DNA of 64,000 nucleotides. Origin: Metabacillus sp. B2-18. GTDB lineage: Bacteria > Bacillota > Bacilli > Bacillales > Bacillaceae. Positions 34,347 through 43,748 of this stretch are shown here, piece by piece. The position numbers were made by a program, and so were the translations under genes. Under the pieces are notes generated by a model. The model ran no database searches. It worked only from the letters and a program-made list of their open reading frames with translations, and was not told where the DNA came from. Every line of letters begins with the position of its first letter. Position 1 is the stretch's first letter. Location: assembly GCF_021117275.1 (NCBI RefSeq), contig NZ_CP088245.1, positions 2,517,501-2,581,500 on the forward strand. The letters are read 5' to 3'.

Positions 34347-35117
34347 TTAATCATCATCTTCTTTTGCTAAGTGATCTTTAATTCTGTAAGAAGGACCAAC
34401 AATATTTACGACTGTTGCGTGGTGTAAAACACGATCTAATATTGCATTTGCTAATTTAGTATCCTGGAACACCGCATCCCATTCTTTAAAGCCTATATTT
34501 GTTGTTAAAATTGTACTTTTCTTTTCGTATCTTAAATCAATCAGCTGAAAAAATAGTTTGGCATCTTCTTTGTCAATTGGAAGGTAACCAATTTCATCAA
34601 TAATTAATAATTTATACTTCCCATAGTGCTTTAATCGAGATTCTAATCGGTTTTCTAGCTTTGCCTTTTTTAAGTTCAAGATAAGTTCATTACATTTAAT
34701 AAAATAGGTACTTGTTCGTTTTTTAGCTGCAGCGATTCCTATGGAAGTAGCTAAGTGGGTTTTACCGACACCACTCGTTCCCATGAAGATAATATTTTGT
34801 TTATCTTCGATAAACCGCAGAGAAATAAAATCAAGAATCTGTTGTTTATTTATTGCTGGTTGAAAATTAAAATTAAACTCATTTATCTCTTTGCGGTGGG
34901 GAAAAGCCCCCACCTTAACCATCGAATTAATCATTGTCTTCTCACGCACATCAATTTCATAGTTCGTTAACTTCATCAATGTATCAACGAAAGATAATTC
35001 ATTCTTGGTACTAAAATCAATGGTATCGTGAAGATGATTTATCATCTGTTTTAAGTTTAAATATTCCAAATTACTTACTAATTGTTGATAACTACTATTC
35101 AATTTTATACACCTCAT
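34347..35117 (-). CDS. istB: IS21-family helper ATPase IstB
   Basis: A 256-residue AAA+ ATPase related to DnaC/DnaA: Walker [12 protein letters not shown] (about residue 110), Walker [12 protein letters not shown], and the end [20 protein letters not shown]. IstB chooses the target and stimulates IstA. The gene overlaps the 3' end of istA by about 20 bases. ATG 35117 is the longest start; a TTG a few codons later, behind GAGGTG, may be the real one. Confidence 0.92.
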   Translation of the reverse strand: MRCIKLNSSYQQLVSNLEYLNLKQMINHLHDTIDFSTKNELSFVDTLMKLTNYEIDVREKTMINSMVKVGAFPHRKEINEFNFNFQPAINKQQILDFISLRFIEDKQNIIFMGTSGVGKTHLATSIGIAAAKKRTSTYFIKCNELILNLKKAKLENRLESRLKHYGKYKLLIIDEIGYLPIDKEDAKLFFQLIDLRYEKKSTILTTNIGFKEWDAVFQDTKLANAILDRVLHHATVVNIVGPSYRIKDHLAKEDDD

Positions 35118-36384
35118 CCATAGTCAGTAGATTATTTTTAGCTAGCTCGTCAATATCAGGATAATCTGGCATCCCCCGTGACAACACGTCTAGATAATGT
35201 TCTTCCTTGTAATTTAATACCTTTTTACTGACTCGATGTTGTGCGATCAAATCCATGTTATAATAAACATGTATGTGGTCGTCATAGACTTGTAAACCTA
35301 CGGTTTTCCCTTTGTATTCAGCTGGTACTGAATACTGGTTTGATTTGTATGTAATCATACTTGCAGGGTTTACTTTTACGAGCCTGTGTTTGATTTTATA
35401 AGAGTCTCTTATTTCTTTCCTTGGTAAGGGGAGTAAGTGACTCTTTTCTTGTTTTAAGGCAAGTATCGGAATTTTCCTATTACCTTGATTAAAACTTTGA
35501 TTATGGCGTTCACAAAGCATTTGTACAAATTGATGAAGACCTTCAAAAGTGAACTTCCCCTGATACGCATGAATTTCATCTAAAAGCTTCATAATACTCT
35601 CTACTTTCCCTTTTGTCCTTGGTCTTCCTGCAATACAGGGTTTAATTTCAAATCCACTATCATTGGCAAATTGTTCAAAACGTTCATTAACCACTCCTCC
35701 TGAATATTCTGTTCTATGTTCATCCATTACTGTTTTCATATTGTCTGTTAATATGGTCTTTGGAACCCCTCCGATTGCTTCAAAGCTCTCCATCAAAAAT
35801 GACATCAATACACTTTGTGACTTTGACAGGGTCAAACCATAAGACTTGTATCTCGAATTTCCTAACAGAAAGACTCCTACATTGACCTTTAAAATTTCTC
35901 CCTCAGACGTTACGTATTTTATGTTCTCCTTCCAGTCGAATTGTGCTTGTTCCCCTGGAGGGGTTTCAAACCGAATAACTGATTGATTGGCTTGAGTCTT
36001 CTGGCCATCGGTAAAGTATGCTTGGAACTCAGGTTTGTTCGATATGTATCTTCGGAAAGAAGACTGGGAACAATCCAAACCGTGGTTGTCCTTTAGGTAC
36101 TCCCAGAGAACCCTCTTGTAGTAAAAAGTTTGTATTGATTCTTTTGAGAGTAATTCAGAGATCACATCATATAACTCATCTATTCTAGACTTTCTATTAC
36201 GAGTTTTATTTGATCCCATGCCCTTTAAATACCGATCCACTGTCCTCCTATCTACACCCATTTCACGCCCAACCTTACTTTTATTTATTTTCATATTTAA
36301 GCTCTCCATAAGAAATTTTAACTGTGGTAAATCTTCTAGGCTTTTAATTTCTATTTCTGTCTGTAAATCTAGCTGTACATGCAT
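35095..36384 (-). CDS. istA: IS21-family transposase IstA
   Basis: A transposase of about 429 residues: an N-terminal helix-turn-helix (INKSKVGREMGVDRRTVDRY), an integrase core with FDWKENIKYVTSEGEI (first D), AIGGVPKTILTDNMKTV (second D) and IAGRPRTKGKVESIMKLLDE (E), and a C-terminal SH3-like region. The ATG at 36384 follows GAGGTGGAGAGA; the longer frame runs into the IS end. It looks intact. Confidence 0.9.
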   Translation of the reverse strand: MHVQLDLQTEIEIKSLEDLPQLKFLMESLNMKINKSKVGREMGVDRRTVDRYLKGMGSNKTRNRKSRIDELYDVISELLSKESIQTFYYKRVLWEYLKDNHGLDCSQSSFRRYISNKPEFQAYFTDGQKTQANQSVIRFETPPGEQAQFDWKENIKYVTSEGEILKVNVGVFLLGNSRYKSYGLTLSKSQSVLMSFLMESFEAIGGVPKTILTDNMKTVMDEHRTEYSGGVVNERFEQFANDSGFEIKPCIAGRPRTKGKVESIMKLLDEIHAYQGKFTFEGLHQFVQMLCERHNQSFNQGNRKIPILALKQEKSHLLPLPRKEIRDSYKIKHRLVKVNPASMITYKSNQYSVPAEYKGKTVGLQVYDDHIHVYYNMDLIAQHRVSKKVLNYKEEHYLDVLSRGMPDYPDIDELAKNNLLTMDEVYKIE

Positions 36385-36470
36385 TCTCTCCACCTCAAAG
36401 TAATTATGCATGCATATTGCAGAACTGTACATTCTTATATGATCATCTTTGTACATTATTAAATTAGCAT

Positions 36471-36545
36471 TTATATAAAAGAATCTTTTCTAAATTTAAT
36501 TAAATAATCTCTATGTTTTTTTAGGTCGATTGGTAAGAATCTCAT
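36471..36545 (-). pseudogene. N-terminal remnant of a GNAT acetyltransferase
   Basis: AAGGTGG precedes ATG 36545, and 24 codons read MRFLPIDLKKHRDYLIKFRK then DSFI and stop. The pattern RFLPIDLxKHRDxxIKFRKDSF is the start of a GNAT acetyltransferase subfamily of Bacillus. The gene breaks off at the border of the IS21 element, and its continuation is not on the other side. Confidence 0.55.
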
Positions 36546-36941
36546 TTATTCACCACCTTTTTATAAATAAGATTTCTCCAAGTCTAACCTATTACCTTCA
36601 GCAAAAAACAAAAAATACTTCAAGTGGGTATTGATAAAATTTCCAGAATTAAAATACAAAGCGTCATTTTTGATGAAACAAGAATGGCGCTTTGTTCGTA
36701 ATATAAGTTTAACCAGATTTTACTGGTTGAACTTTTTTTATTTAGTTTTATTATAGCGGTAGTCGGAGTAGAACGAAGCGCTTGTGGGACATGGATCCCG
36801 TCAGCAAAACTGTTCACTCCCTACTTGTATAATCATGTTTCAGGCTGGTTGGGACATGGATCCCGTTTAACAAGCGAACCTATGACAGTACAAGCAGCTC
36901 TAGGGACAACCGACTAATCTTAAATTCTAAGGAGGAGATGA
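36546..36941. other. Intergenic region with IS110 leader
   Basis: Hairpins AAAGCG...CGCTTT (36657-36696) and AACCAG / CTGGTT followed by TTTTTTT (36714-36739) are seen. GGGACATGGATCCCGT occurs twice (36786-36801 and 36851-36866) and is typical of leaders of IS110-type elements, whose non-coding ends carry the guide RNA that selects target sites. No gene. Confidence 0.55.
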
Positions 36942-38170
36942 TTGATGAATCCAGTAATAGGTCTGGATGTTTCGAAAGGAGAAAGTCAGGTACAAGCATT
37001 CTTGGATAAGGGACAACCTTTTCGTAAAAGCTTTAGTGTAAAACATACAGTGGATGGTTTCGAGGGTCTATTAGTATTCTTAAAAGAGGTTGAAAAAGTA
37101 GCTGCTGGTAAACAACCTTCGGTTATCTTAGAATCGACAGGACATTATCAATCTCCAGTCATTCAATTTTTGGAGGAACATCAATATATTTATATTATTG
37201 TGAATCCCCTAATCTCTTTTATTCTATAAAGAAGAAATTGAACCGTATAAGAAAAGAGGTATCCAACTCTTAAACCTTCGTAATCTTACAAGGCAACAAG
37301 AGACCATTTCAAGTATCTCTTCTCAAACCAAGATACAGCTTCTAACAGTACTAGATCAGGTATTTCCTGAGTATAGAGGGGTCTTTGGTGATTTATATTC
37401 GAAAGTATCTTTACAGACTCTTTCCTTGTTCCCTACTTCTGAACATGTACTAAAAACTACAGAATCTGTTTTAACCGAAAAGATTGTATCGTTATGTACA
37501 AGACGTTCTGAAAAGTGGGCAAAAGAAAAAGCACAAAAGCTTATTGAGGCAGCATTACGAAATCCATTTCAAAGCAACTTGTATGAAAGCCTTATTTTTA
37601 ACTTAAAGATGTTAATTACCATTGTTCTTCAATACCAAGAGCACCTATCACAACTTGAAGCAGAAATAGATGCCCTCGCTAAAGAAATGGAAGAATATAA
37701 GATTATCCAGTCTATCCCTGGTATCGGAGGAAAGATTGCGGCAACAATCATATCCGAAATTGGAGAAATAGATCGGTTTAATCACCCTAAAAAATTAGTT
37801 GCCTTTGCAGGAGTTGATCCAAGCGTTTACTCTTCTGGACGATTTACGGCAACCCAAAATCGGATAACGAAAAGAGGATCCAGAAGGCTAAGGCAAGCAT
37901 TATTTATGGCTGTATACTGTGGAATTCGAGATGCCCGAAAGCAAAAGACGAGTGACACTGTTATTCCTAGGAATAGAAAATTAAGAGAGTTTTACGATAA
38001 AAAACGCAATGAAGGTAAACCCTATAGAGTAGCAATTATCGCTTGTGTTAATAAGCTTTTACACTTGATTTACGCACTTTTAAAGAACAAAACTACTTTC
38101 CAAGAATTAGCTTAGAGACTATATTTATCAAAATAAAACAAAACCTTCCAAATACTAAGATAAGGAAGGC
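36780..38170 (+). mobile_element. IS110-family element, inactive
   Basis: A leader with repeated GGGACATGGATCCCGT, a broken transposase gene (36942-38115) and a short 3' end. Borders are approximate because IS110 elements lack terminal inverted repeats. Confidence 0.7.
36942..38115 (+). pseudogene. IS110-family transposase with internal deletion and frameshift
   Basis: The N-terminal part (NPVIGLDVSKGESQVQAFLD, then VILESTGHYQSPVIQFLEEH, VNPLIS) holds the RuvC-like DEDD start. The C-terminal part (from about 37222: YKEEIEPYKKRGIQLLNLRN onward) holds the transposase_20 domain with IQSIPGIGGKIAATIISEIG and GVDPSVYSSGRF and the catalytic serine region. Between VNPLIS and YKEE the usual 20-odd residues with the TDxxDA aspartates are missing, and the halves are in different frames. 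The enzyme is dead. Confidence 0.88.
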
Positions 38171-38354
38171 TATTTAGCATACTCATTTTTAGTATATCAT
38201 CATTATTTTAATTTTTTTATTGAAAAATGTTGACAACTATTAGCTGGTTTTGATGAAGATTACTTCTACACTATTTCGTTGTACTGCGAAGCAAAACTCT
38301 GTAGTTTATCGGCTTGTCTTAAACATACCTCTGTATAACACAATAAATCAGCAC

Positions 38355-38915
38355 TTATAATTCAATTTGCTTAATTATTTTGGCAGGATTTCCACCAACT
38401 ACAACATTAGCAGGTACATCTTTCGTCACTACTGCACCTGATGCAATCACAACATTATCACCTATTGTAATCCCAGGGTTTATGATAGCACCACCACCAA
38501 TCCATACATTGTCACCAAAAGTAATTGGTTTTGCATATTCTCTTCCAGAATTACGCTCCGTAGGATGAAGTGGATGTGTTGCCGTGTAGATTTGCACACC
38601 AGGAGCAAGCATACAATTATCACCAAATCGCACTTCACACACGTCTAAAATTGTACAGTCGAAGTTTGCAAAAAAGTTTTCGCCTACATGCGTGTTATAG
38701 CCATAATCAAAACGGATATTTGGCTCCATATATACATTTTCACCTGTGGAACCTAGTAAATCTTTTAATAATTCCGTCCGTTTTTCTACTTCTGTTTCGA
38801 GTGACTGGTTATAAATCCTAACTTTTCGTCTTGCTTCTTCTCGATCCTTTAATAATTCCCGATCAGCAGGGTTGTACATTTCTCCAGCTAACATGATTTC
38901 CTTTTCTGTTCTCAT
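38355..38915 (-). CDS. maa: Maltose/galactoside O-acetyltransferase
   Basis: A 186-residue left-handed beta-helix acetyltransferase. [20 protein letters not shown] is the N-terminal helical cap of the Maa/LacA group; the hexapeptide repeats follow ([20 protein letters not shown] with the catalytic histidine, [20 protein letters not shown]) and [11 protein letters not shown] closes it. It moves acetyl from acetyl-CoA to glucose or maltose, probably for detoxification. ATG is followed by the conserved [12 protein letters not shown] single gene between the IS cluster and the amino-acid importer. Confidence 0.9.
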   Translation of the reverse strand: MRTEKEIMLAGEMYNPADRELLKDREEARRKVRIYNQSLETEVEKRTELLKDLLGSTGENVYMEPNIRFDYGYNTHVGENFFANFDCTILDVCEVRFGDNCMLAPGVQIYTATHPLHPTERNSGREYAKPITFGDNVWIGGGAIINPGITIGDNVVIASGAVVTKDVPANVVVGGNPAKIIKQIEL

Positions 38916-39072
38916 AAAATAAACAATCTCCTTTATCCTTTTTCTTTAATAATCTTGACTTTCACCGGCTACAACAAAACGGATTCCCTGCTTTTTCATT
39001 TTTTATATTGTTAGAAAACCTTTAACGGTCATTAACCAACAGTAGAGCTCGTACTATCCTTTTATTTGTAGT

Positions 39073-39110
39073 AAAAAAAGGGGCTGTTCGATGTACTCTG
39101 AACAACCCCT
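39073..39110 (-). terminator. Terminator of the tcyABC-like operon
   Basis: Read leftwards, AGGGGTTGTTC / GAACAGCCCCT is followed by TTTTTTT, 59 bases behind the ATPase gene. Confidence 0.9.
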
Positions 39111-39168
39111 ATTTTTTACTCTTGTTAAATTTGCTGTAGTCGACAAACTAGCAAAGATATTCAGTTTT

Positions 39169-39918
39169 CTAAGAAGGATGTAATATTCTCTGTAGAAATT
39201 GCTTTGTTCTTTCTTCTTTTGGAGCTTTAAGCACTTCATTTGGTGTTCCTTGTTCAACGATGTAACCGCCATCCATAAATAAAACTTTATTTGAAACTTC
39301 ACTTGCAAATTGGATCTCATGGGTTACAATGATCATCGTCCAGTTTTCCTTTGCTAAGTCCTTCATAACACTTAACACTTCACCAATTAATTCTGGATCG
39401 AGCGCAGATGTTGGCTCATCAAATAGCATTAGTTCAGGCTTAAGCGCTAACGCTCTTGCAATTCCTACCCGTTGTTGTTGACCTCCAGATAATTGATGCG
39501 GATAAAAATCCAGCTTATCTTTTAACCCAACCTTTTCCAACAGGATCTTTGCTTCTTCTATGACCTCAGCCTTTTTTCGTTTTTGAACAATTATTGGACC
39601 TTCTATTACGTTTTCAAGTGCAGTTTTGTGTGGAAAAAGGTTATATGATTGAAAGACCATTCCTGATTTTCTACTAAGGTTGACCATATCTTTTTTATCT
39701 AATTTTTTTTCAAAATCGAGTGTTAGACCATCATTAAAAGTATATTTCCCTTTATCAGGTTGCTCAAGACCATTAAAACAGCGAAGCAATGTTGTTTTAC
39801 CTGAACCAGAAGGTCCAATAATCGATACCACTTCTCCCTTTTGCACATCAACATCAACATTTTTTAATACATGGTTTTCGCCAAATGATTTTGCCAAACC
39901 CTTTATTGATAAATACAT
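39169..39918 (-). CDS. tcyC: Amino-acid (cystine-type) ABC importer, ATPase
   Basis: A 249-residue polar-amino-acid ABC ATPase: Walker A GPSGSGKTT (about 35), signature LSGGQQQRVGIARALALKPE, Walker B LMLFDEPTSALDPE. Size and order match TcyABC (L-cystine) of B. subtilis, but specificity for cystine cannot be read from the ATPase. It ends an operon with permease and binding protein. Confidence 0.85.
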   Translation of the reverse strand: MYLSIKGLAKSFGENHVLKNVDVDVQKGEVVSIIGPSGSGKTTLLRCFNGLEQPDKGKYTFNDGLTLDFEKKLDKKDMVNLSRKSGMVFQSYNLFPHKTALENVIEGPIIVQKRKKAEVIEEAKILLEKVGLKDKLDFYPHQLSGGQQQRVGIARALALKPELMLFDEPTSALDPELIGEVLSVMKDLAKENWTMIIVTHEIQFASEVSNKVLFMDGGYIVEQGTPNEVLKAPKEERTKQFLQRILHPS

Positions 39919-39932
39919 GGTTTTCCCCCTTT

Positions 39933-40637
39933 CTATCTAGCGACATATCGATCAAGACGTTTTTCTATCACAACTTGAACTAAAGATAATACAAAACAGA
40001 TCACCCAATAGATAAGGGCCGCTTCTACATATAAAAGTAAAAAGTCATACGTTCTGGCAGCGATTTCTTGGGCTTTTCGAAATAATTCTGCCACTAATAC
40101 TAGGGATGCTAAAGAAGTGTCCTTTACCAAACTTATGAATGAATTTGATAATGGTGGAACTGAGACTCTTGCTGCCTGAGGAAGAATAATTCTCCTTAGT
40201 GCTGTCCATCTTGGCATACCAATTGTATGAGCAGCCTCCCATTGACCTTTTGGGATTGACAGAATAGAAGCACGAATTATTTCTGAACCATATGCACCAA
40301 CGTTTAAAATAAATGCGATAACAGCGCTTATAAAAGGATCAAGATTTACTCCAATGTTTGGTAGTCCATAAAAAATGATGAATAATTGCACGAGTAAGGG
40401 TGTGCCTCTAATGGCTGACACAAAGATAATCGAAGGAAGTTGTATAGCGCGCGATTTGGATAAGCGCATCATGGCCAAAAGCAAAGCTAAAATTAATCCC
40501 CCTACAAATGAAATTAAGGTAAGCGGAATTGTATATTGGATCGCCCCAGAAAGCATTGGGAGAAGAGAGTTCATAAATAACTCCCATCCTCCCATTTCTG
40601 CTGTTATGGTATTATTTTGTAGAAACATCTTCACCAA
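39933..40637 (-). CDS. tcyB: Amino-acid (cystine-type) ABC importer, permease
   Basis: A 234-residue HisM-type permease with five or six membrane helices and the EAA loop QWEAAHTIGMPRWTALRRII LPQA (about residues 135-158). The 5' end overlaps the end of the binding-protein gene, which indicates translational coupling. Probably imports cystine or another polar amino acid. Confidence 0.85.
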   Translation of the reverse strand: MVKMFLQNNTITAEMGGWELFMNSLLPMLSGAIQYTIPLTLISFVGGLILALLLAMMRLSKSRAIQLPSIIFVSAIRGTPLLVQLFIIFYGLPNIGVNLDPFISAVIAFILNVGAYGSEIIRASILSIPKGQWEAAHTIGMPRWTALRRIILPQAARVSVPPLSNSFISLVKDTSLASLVLVAELFRKAQEIAARTYDFLLLYVEAALIYWVICFVLSLVQVVIEKRLDRYVAR

Positions 40638-41412
40638 ACCATTCTTGTGATATTTTCGCTAATGTTCCGTCTTCTTTCATTGCAGCTAGCTGTTCATTCA
40701 CTGCCTTAACTAATTCTTCGTTTCCTTTATTAAACGTAAAAGCCATCTCGGACACATCGTCTGATTCAGCAACAATTTTTACATCTTTATCATTTTGATT
40801 TTTCATATAATCAAGTACAGCCAATTTATCATTTACTGTTACATCGGCTCTTCCTTGCTTAATTAGTTGAATCGATTGTGCAAGGCCTTCAACCCCGATA
40901 AGCTCTGCTCCATTTTCTTCAGCAATCGCACCATAATTACTTGTTAATGATTGAGCAGATTTTTTCCCTTCTAAATCTTCAAATGAAGTAATATCATCTG
41001 TTTTGGTAGGTGTAACAATAACGGAAGATGAATAGGTGTATGGTGTTGAAAAATCATAGTTTGCTAAACGATCTTCATTAATCCCGACTTGGTTCGCAAT
41101 AAGATCAAATCGGTTTGAATTTAGTCCTGCAAACATCGAATCCCATTGTGTTTCCATAAATTCTACTTCTACTCCCATACGTTTCGCAACTTCTTTCATC
41201 ACTTCAACATCGTAACCAGTTAGTTCTCCTTCTTCATTATGGAAAGTAAATGGAGCATATGTACCTTCTGTTCCAACAGTTAGTTTTTCAATTTTTGCGC
41301 TATCTTGTTCTTGTTCTGTTGCATTTTCATTGCTTTCTTCTTGATTTGCACCGCAAGCAGTGATCATCAAAACGAATATAAACATCATTAAACTTTGTGC
41401 TAGTTTCTTCAT
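40612..41412 (-). CDS. tcyA: Amino-acid (cystine-type) binding lipoprotein
   Basis: A 266-residue family 3 solute-binding protein. KKLAQSLMMFIFVLMITACG is a lipoprotein signal with C20; TEGTYAPFTFHNEEGELTGY DVEVMKEV is the ligand-binding start. ATG 41412 is chosen because TTAGGAGGG lies eight bases before it and the signal peptide begins there; the longer frame adds no signal. Length matches TcyA (268 residues). Confidence 0.85.
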   Translation of the reverse strand: MKKLAQSLMMFIFVLMITACGANQEESNENATEQEQDSAKIEKLTVGTEGTYAPFTFHNEEGELTGYDVEVMKEVAKRMGVEVEFMETQWDSMFAGLNSNRFDLIANQVGINEDRLANYDFSTPYTYSSSVIVTPTKTDDITSFEDLEGKKSAQSLTSNYGAIAEENGAELIGVEGLAQSIQLIKQGRADVTVNDKLAVLDYMKNQNDKDVKIVAESDDVSEMAFTFNKGNEELVKAVNEQLAAMKEDGTLAKISQEWFGEDVSTK

Positions 41413-41559
41413 AAGAAACCCTCCTAATAATCTATTTGCTGTTTGGTTGTTGTTTAAGGTATATTCTTTCCATTTATTCATCTTACCAACATATAAAGAG
41501 AAATTATTTCTTGTCCTAAGCATTTATTTACAATGCCACAACATTTTTCGCAAATCAAG

Positions 41560-41624
41560 ACAGGGGGACAAGACAGGGGGACAGGTTCTTTGTCCCAATG
41601 GTACAAAGAACCTGTCCCCCTGTC
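41560..41624. repeat. GGGACAG-type long palindrome, copy d
   Basis: GACAGGGGGACAGGTTCTTT pairs with AAAGAACCTGTCCCCCTGTC across TGTCCCAATGGTAC (41572-41624), preceded by one more GGGGGACAAGACAG unit. It lies seven bases behind the stop codon of the DUF3298 gene and may act as its transcript end, although a T run is missing. Confidence 0.8.
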
Positions 41625-41630
41625 TTTCTT

Positions 41631-42251
41631 TCAATCATTCACAGCCATGCGACCAAGTGGTCCGCTTTCATCGATAAGATCTTGGATGTCGTATACAGAA
41701 ATCGGAAACATTGGAAAGCCGTAAACATATGGAGTTATTTCATATAATTGAAAATAAATGACTAGAGCTTTATCAGCTATATAGAAGTCTTGAGTAGGTT
41801 TGATCGTAGTGAAGTCGTTCAATAAAGGAAGGTCACGTTGTTTGATTTGCAGACTAATGATGTCTGAGAGCCTTTTGACATAATCTGCACCTGGTTTGAA
41901 TAAGTCTTTGAGCTGGCACTGTTTCCCTTTTTCTAAGTCAAAGGTCAAAGATTTTAAATAGGTCATACCGTGAGCAGCATGGTAGTGATACGTATAATTA
42001 GAAAGTGATAAACTCAGAACTTGTCGTTGATTATTCTTTATTTCATAGTAACCTAGCATTTCTTCTACTGTTGTTGGCATATTCCCAACTTGCTTGTTAA
42101 TGAGCTTTTGCGTTTCAGCAACAATCGTGTGATTAATTTGCCTTTGTAGTTGTTGATTTGTCATATTGAACACTCTTGGATAATAAACGGTTTGTTTCGG
42201 TCCTGTACTGGCTGTTAACGTTTTAATACTAACAGGTAACGTAAAAGGCAT
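41631..42251 (-). CDS. DUF4163/DUF3298 (RsiV/PdaC-like) protein
   Basis: A protein of about 206 residues with the PdaC/RsiV-like fold: IKTLTASTGPKQTVYYPRVF is the DUF4163 start, and KSLTFDLEKGKQCQLKDLFK, FYIADKALVIYFQLYEITPY and FPISVY are the DUF3298 core. In RsiV this domain binds lysozyme. Here neither signal peptide nor membrane helix is present, so it would act in the cytoplasm or be exported otherwise. ATG 42251 is chosen for AAAGGAGG 12 bases before it. The gene is bracketed by two long GGGACAG palindromes. Confidence 0.8.
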   Translation of the reverse strand: MPFTLPVSIKTLTASTGPKQTVYYPRVFNMTNQQLQRQINHTIVAETQKLINKQVGNMPTTVEEMLGYYEIKNNQRQVLSLSLSNYTYHYHAAHGMTYLKSLTFDLEKGKQCQLKDLFKPGADYVKRLSDIISLQIKQRDLPLLNDFTTIKPTQDFYIADKALVIYFQLYEITPYVYGFPMFPISVYDIQDLIDESGPLGRMAVND

Positions 42252-42281
42252 TGTTATCCATCCTCCTTTACTCAATGAGAC

Positions 42282-42326
42282 GGGGGGACAGGTTCGTTGT
42301 CCCAATGGGACAACGAACCTGTCCCC
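42282..42326. repeat. GGGACAG-type long palindrome, copy e
   Basis: GGGGGACAGGTTCGTTGTCCC / GGGACAACGAACCTGTCCCCC, a 21-pair inverted repeat around AAT, upstream of the DUF3298 gene. Confidence 0.8.
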
Positions 42327-42409
42327 CAAAAGCTCCTATTCTAATTAAAAGGAGTCTGAGTCTATATAAATATATTCGGTGCTTCTAGGTTATATAACGA
42401 TACAATTGT

Positions 42410-43378
42410 TTACTCAGTAATGGCTGTTTGGATGGTTTTTATTTCTGAACCGAAGACTAATGTTAAGTTCAACATTCCATTCCCTTGATAGCGGCGACTG
42501 TAGTTTAATGAACGTGTTCTTTTTATAAGTTGAGCGTAAATTTCAGCCTCAGTTAGAGGACGGTCAAACTCTTTTTCACATTGCTCAATAATGAGGGCAA
42601 CAGCACCTGACACATGTGGGGTCGCCATAGAAGTTCCTGATAAGACGGCGAATTCGTTATTAAGATAGGTTGATAGAATTTCTTCACCAGGGGCAACAAG
42701 ATCGATCGCCTTATTCGTATTACTAAATTCGGAAATTTCCTTTTGCAAATTCACCGAACCAACTTGTACAACTTCAGGATAAGCTCCTGGATAGGCAAAC
42801 TCATCTGTTTCATAACTTCCATCCCCTTCATTTCCAGCAGCACAAACGACTAGAATTTCTTGGTTAATTGCCTCCTGAATAGCTTTATAAAGCTCCTGAT
42901 CATCGTCTCTTCCTCCCAATGACATGCTAATGACTCTTACACGCTCTCCATTAGGTCCACGCCATTTTGTCGCATAACGAATGCCTTCGGTCACCCATTT
43001 TGTTTCTCCATAACCTTGACCGGAGAGCACCTTCAATACAAGGAGCTTTGCTTTTGGTGCTACACCAACAACACCTCTATCATTTTCTTCAGCACAAATT
43101 GTTCCACACACATGGGTACCATGTCCGTTATAATCTTTTATGTTTTTCGGGTCTCCCTGATCATCAGTTGTAAAATTATAACCATCAATAATTTGATTTT
43201 GAAGCTCGAAATGACTGGAATCACATCCTGTATCAAGAACAGCTATTACATTTCCATGACCAAAATAACCTTGCTCCCAAGCAGTAGGAGCACCGACTAA
43301 TTCAATACCAGGTGGAATAATTTTTGTATCTTTTAATACAGTTTGTATGGTGAAAGGGATTAATCCAACTTTACTCAT
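42410..43378 (-). CDS. isp: Intracellular subtilisin-like serine protease
   Basis: A 322-residue S8 peptidase with the catalytic triad D49 (VIAVLDTGCD), H86 (NGHGTHVCGT) and S250 (SGTSMATPHVSGA). There is no signal peptide. The short N-terminal extension carries GLIPF, the variant of the LIPY/F motif by which intracellular subtilisins keep their own active site blocked until it is cut off. Length equals B. subtilis IspA (319). It degrades cytoplasmic proteins late in growth. Single gene. Confidence 0.92.
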   Translation of the reverse strand: MSKVGLIPFTIQTVLKDTKIIPPGIELVGAPTAWEQGYFGHGNVIAVLDTGCDSSHFELQNQIIDGYNFTTDDQGDPKNIKDYNGHGTHVCGTICAEENDRGVVGVAPKAKLLVLKVLSGQGYGETKWVTEGIRYATKWRGPNGERVRVISMSLGGRDDDQELYKAIQEAINQEILVVCAAGNEGDGSYETDEFAYPGAYPEVVQVGSVNLQKEISEFSNTNKAIDLVAPGEEILSTYLNNEFAVLSGTSMATPHVSGAVALIIEQCEKEFDRPLTEAEIYAQLIKRTRSLNYSRRYQGNGMLNLTLVFGSEIKTIQTAITE

Positions 43379-43486
43379 TGTGATTCCTCCTTTATATTAA
43401 GGTGACATCATTCCATACTTCCTTTCATCTCCAAGGAAACATCTGTTTCTATTTATTTTTTCCGTACCTTTTGTTATGATTTGTAT

Positions 43487-43546
43487 TATAATTTAGTTGT
43501 AAGCAGTTTTTATTGACGTCTTCCTTACAGGAAGCGTCTTTTCTTT
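43487..43546 (+). terminator. Plus-strand hairpin/terminator under the micro-ORF
   Basis: GACGTCTTCC-TTACA-GGAAGCGTC followed by TTTTCTTTTTT (43514-43546) overlaps the stop codon of the micro-ORF. A TATAAT (43487-43492) stands just before it. The layout resembles the antitoxin terminator at 4615-4660, but no convincing -35 box is seen. Confidence 0.45.
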
Positions 43547-43656
43547 TTTGATTTCTTTTTTAAGTCATCTAAATTTTTCAACCCTAGTGTGATGGAAGAG
43601 AAAAGTGTGGCAGCAGCAACTAACAATTTGAGAAGCAGCTCTAACCACTCCAACAC
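43525..43656 (-). CDS. Membrane micro-ORF (43 aa), possible type I toxin
   Basis: GTG at 43656 lies eight bases behind AGGAGGTGG, and the frame reads MLEWLELLLKLLVAAATLFS, then SITLGLKNLDDLKKKSKKKR and RFL. One hydrophobic helix with a strongly basic tail is typical of small membrane toxins and of small regulatory membrane proteins. A promoter TTGACA - 18 bases - TAATTT (43749-43778) lies about 95 bases upstream, giving a long leader. I do not know a family for it. Confidence 0.55.
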   Translation of the reverse strand: MLEWLELLLKLLVAAATLFSSITLGLKNLDDLKKKSKKKRRFL

Positions 43657-43748
43657 GATTACCACCTCCTTTTTACAAAAATAGCCCTACACAGTAACAA
43701 GATGACTGGTAAGGCTGGTTTTCAAAACGGAAGAAACTCCCCCTTGGA

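Larger units (their letters stand above)
34314..36455 (-). mobile_element. IS21-family insertion sequence
   Basis: Both ends carry the same 30-base motif in inverted orientation: TGTACAACTTTGATCG... at 34314-34343 and its counterpart ending in GAATGTACA read from 36455, with six mismatches. The element is 2142 bases and carries istA and istB. No target duplication is seen, and different truncated genes flank it, so a deletion accompanied or followed insertion. Confidence 0.85.

Noticed and set aside
36546..36780. Upstream sequence as a separate small RNA gene (two hairpins)
   Set aside because: The hairpins probably belong to the IS110 end or act as terminators; nothing distinguishes a defined RNA.
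41560..41624. Rho-independent terminator of the DUF3298 gene
   Set aside because: The stem is very strong but there is no T run on either strand; kept as a dispersed palindrome.
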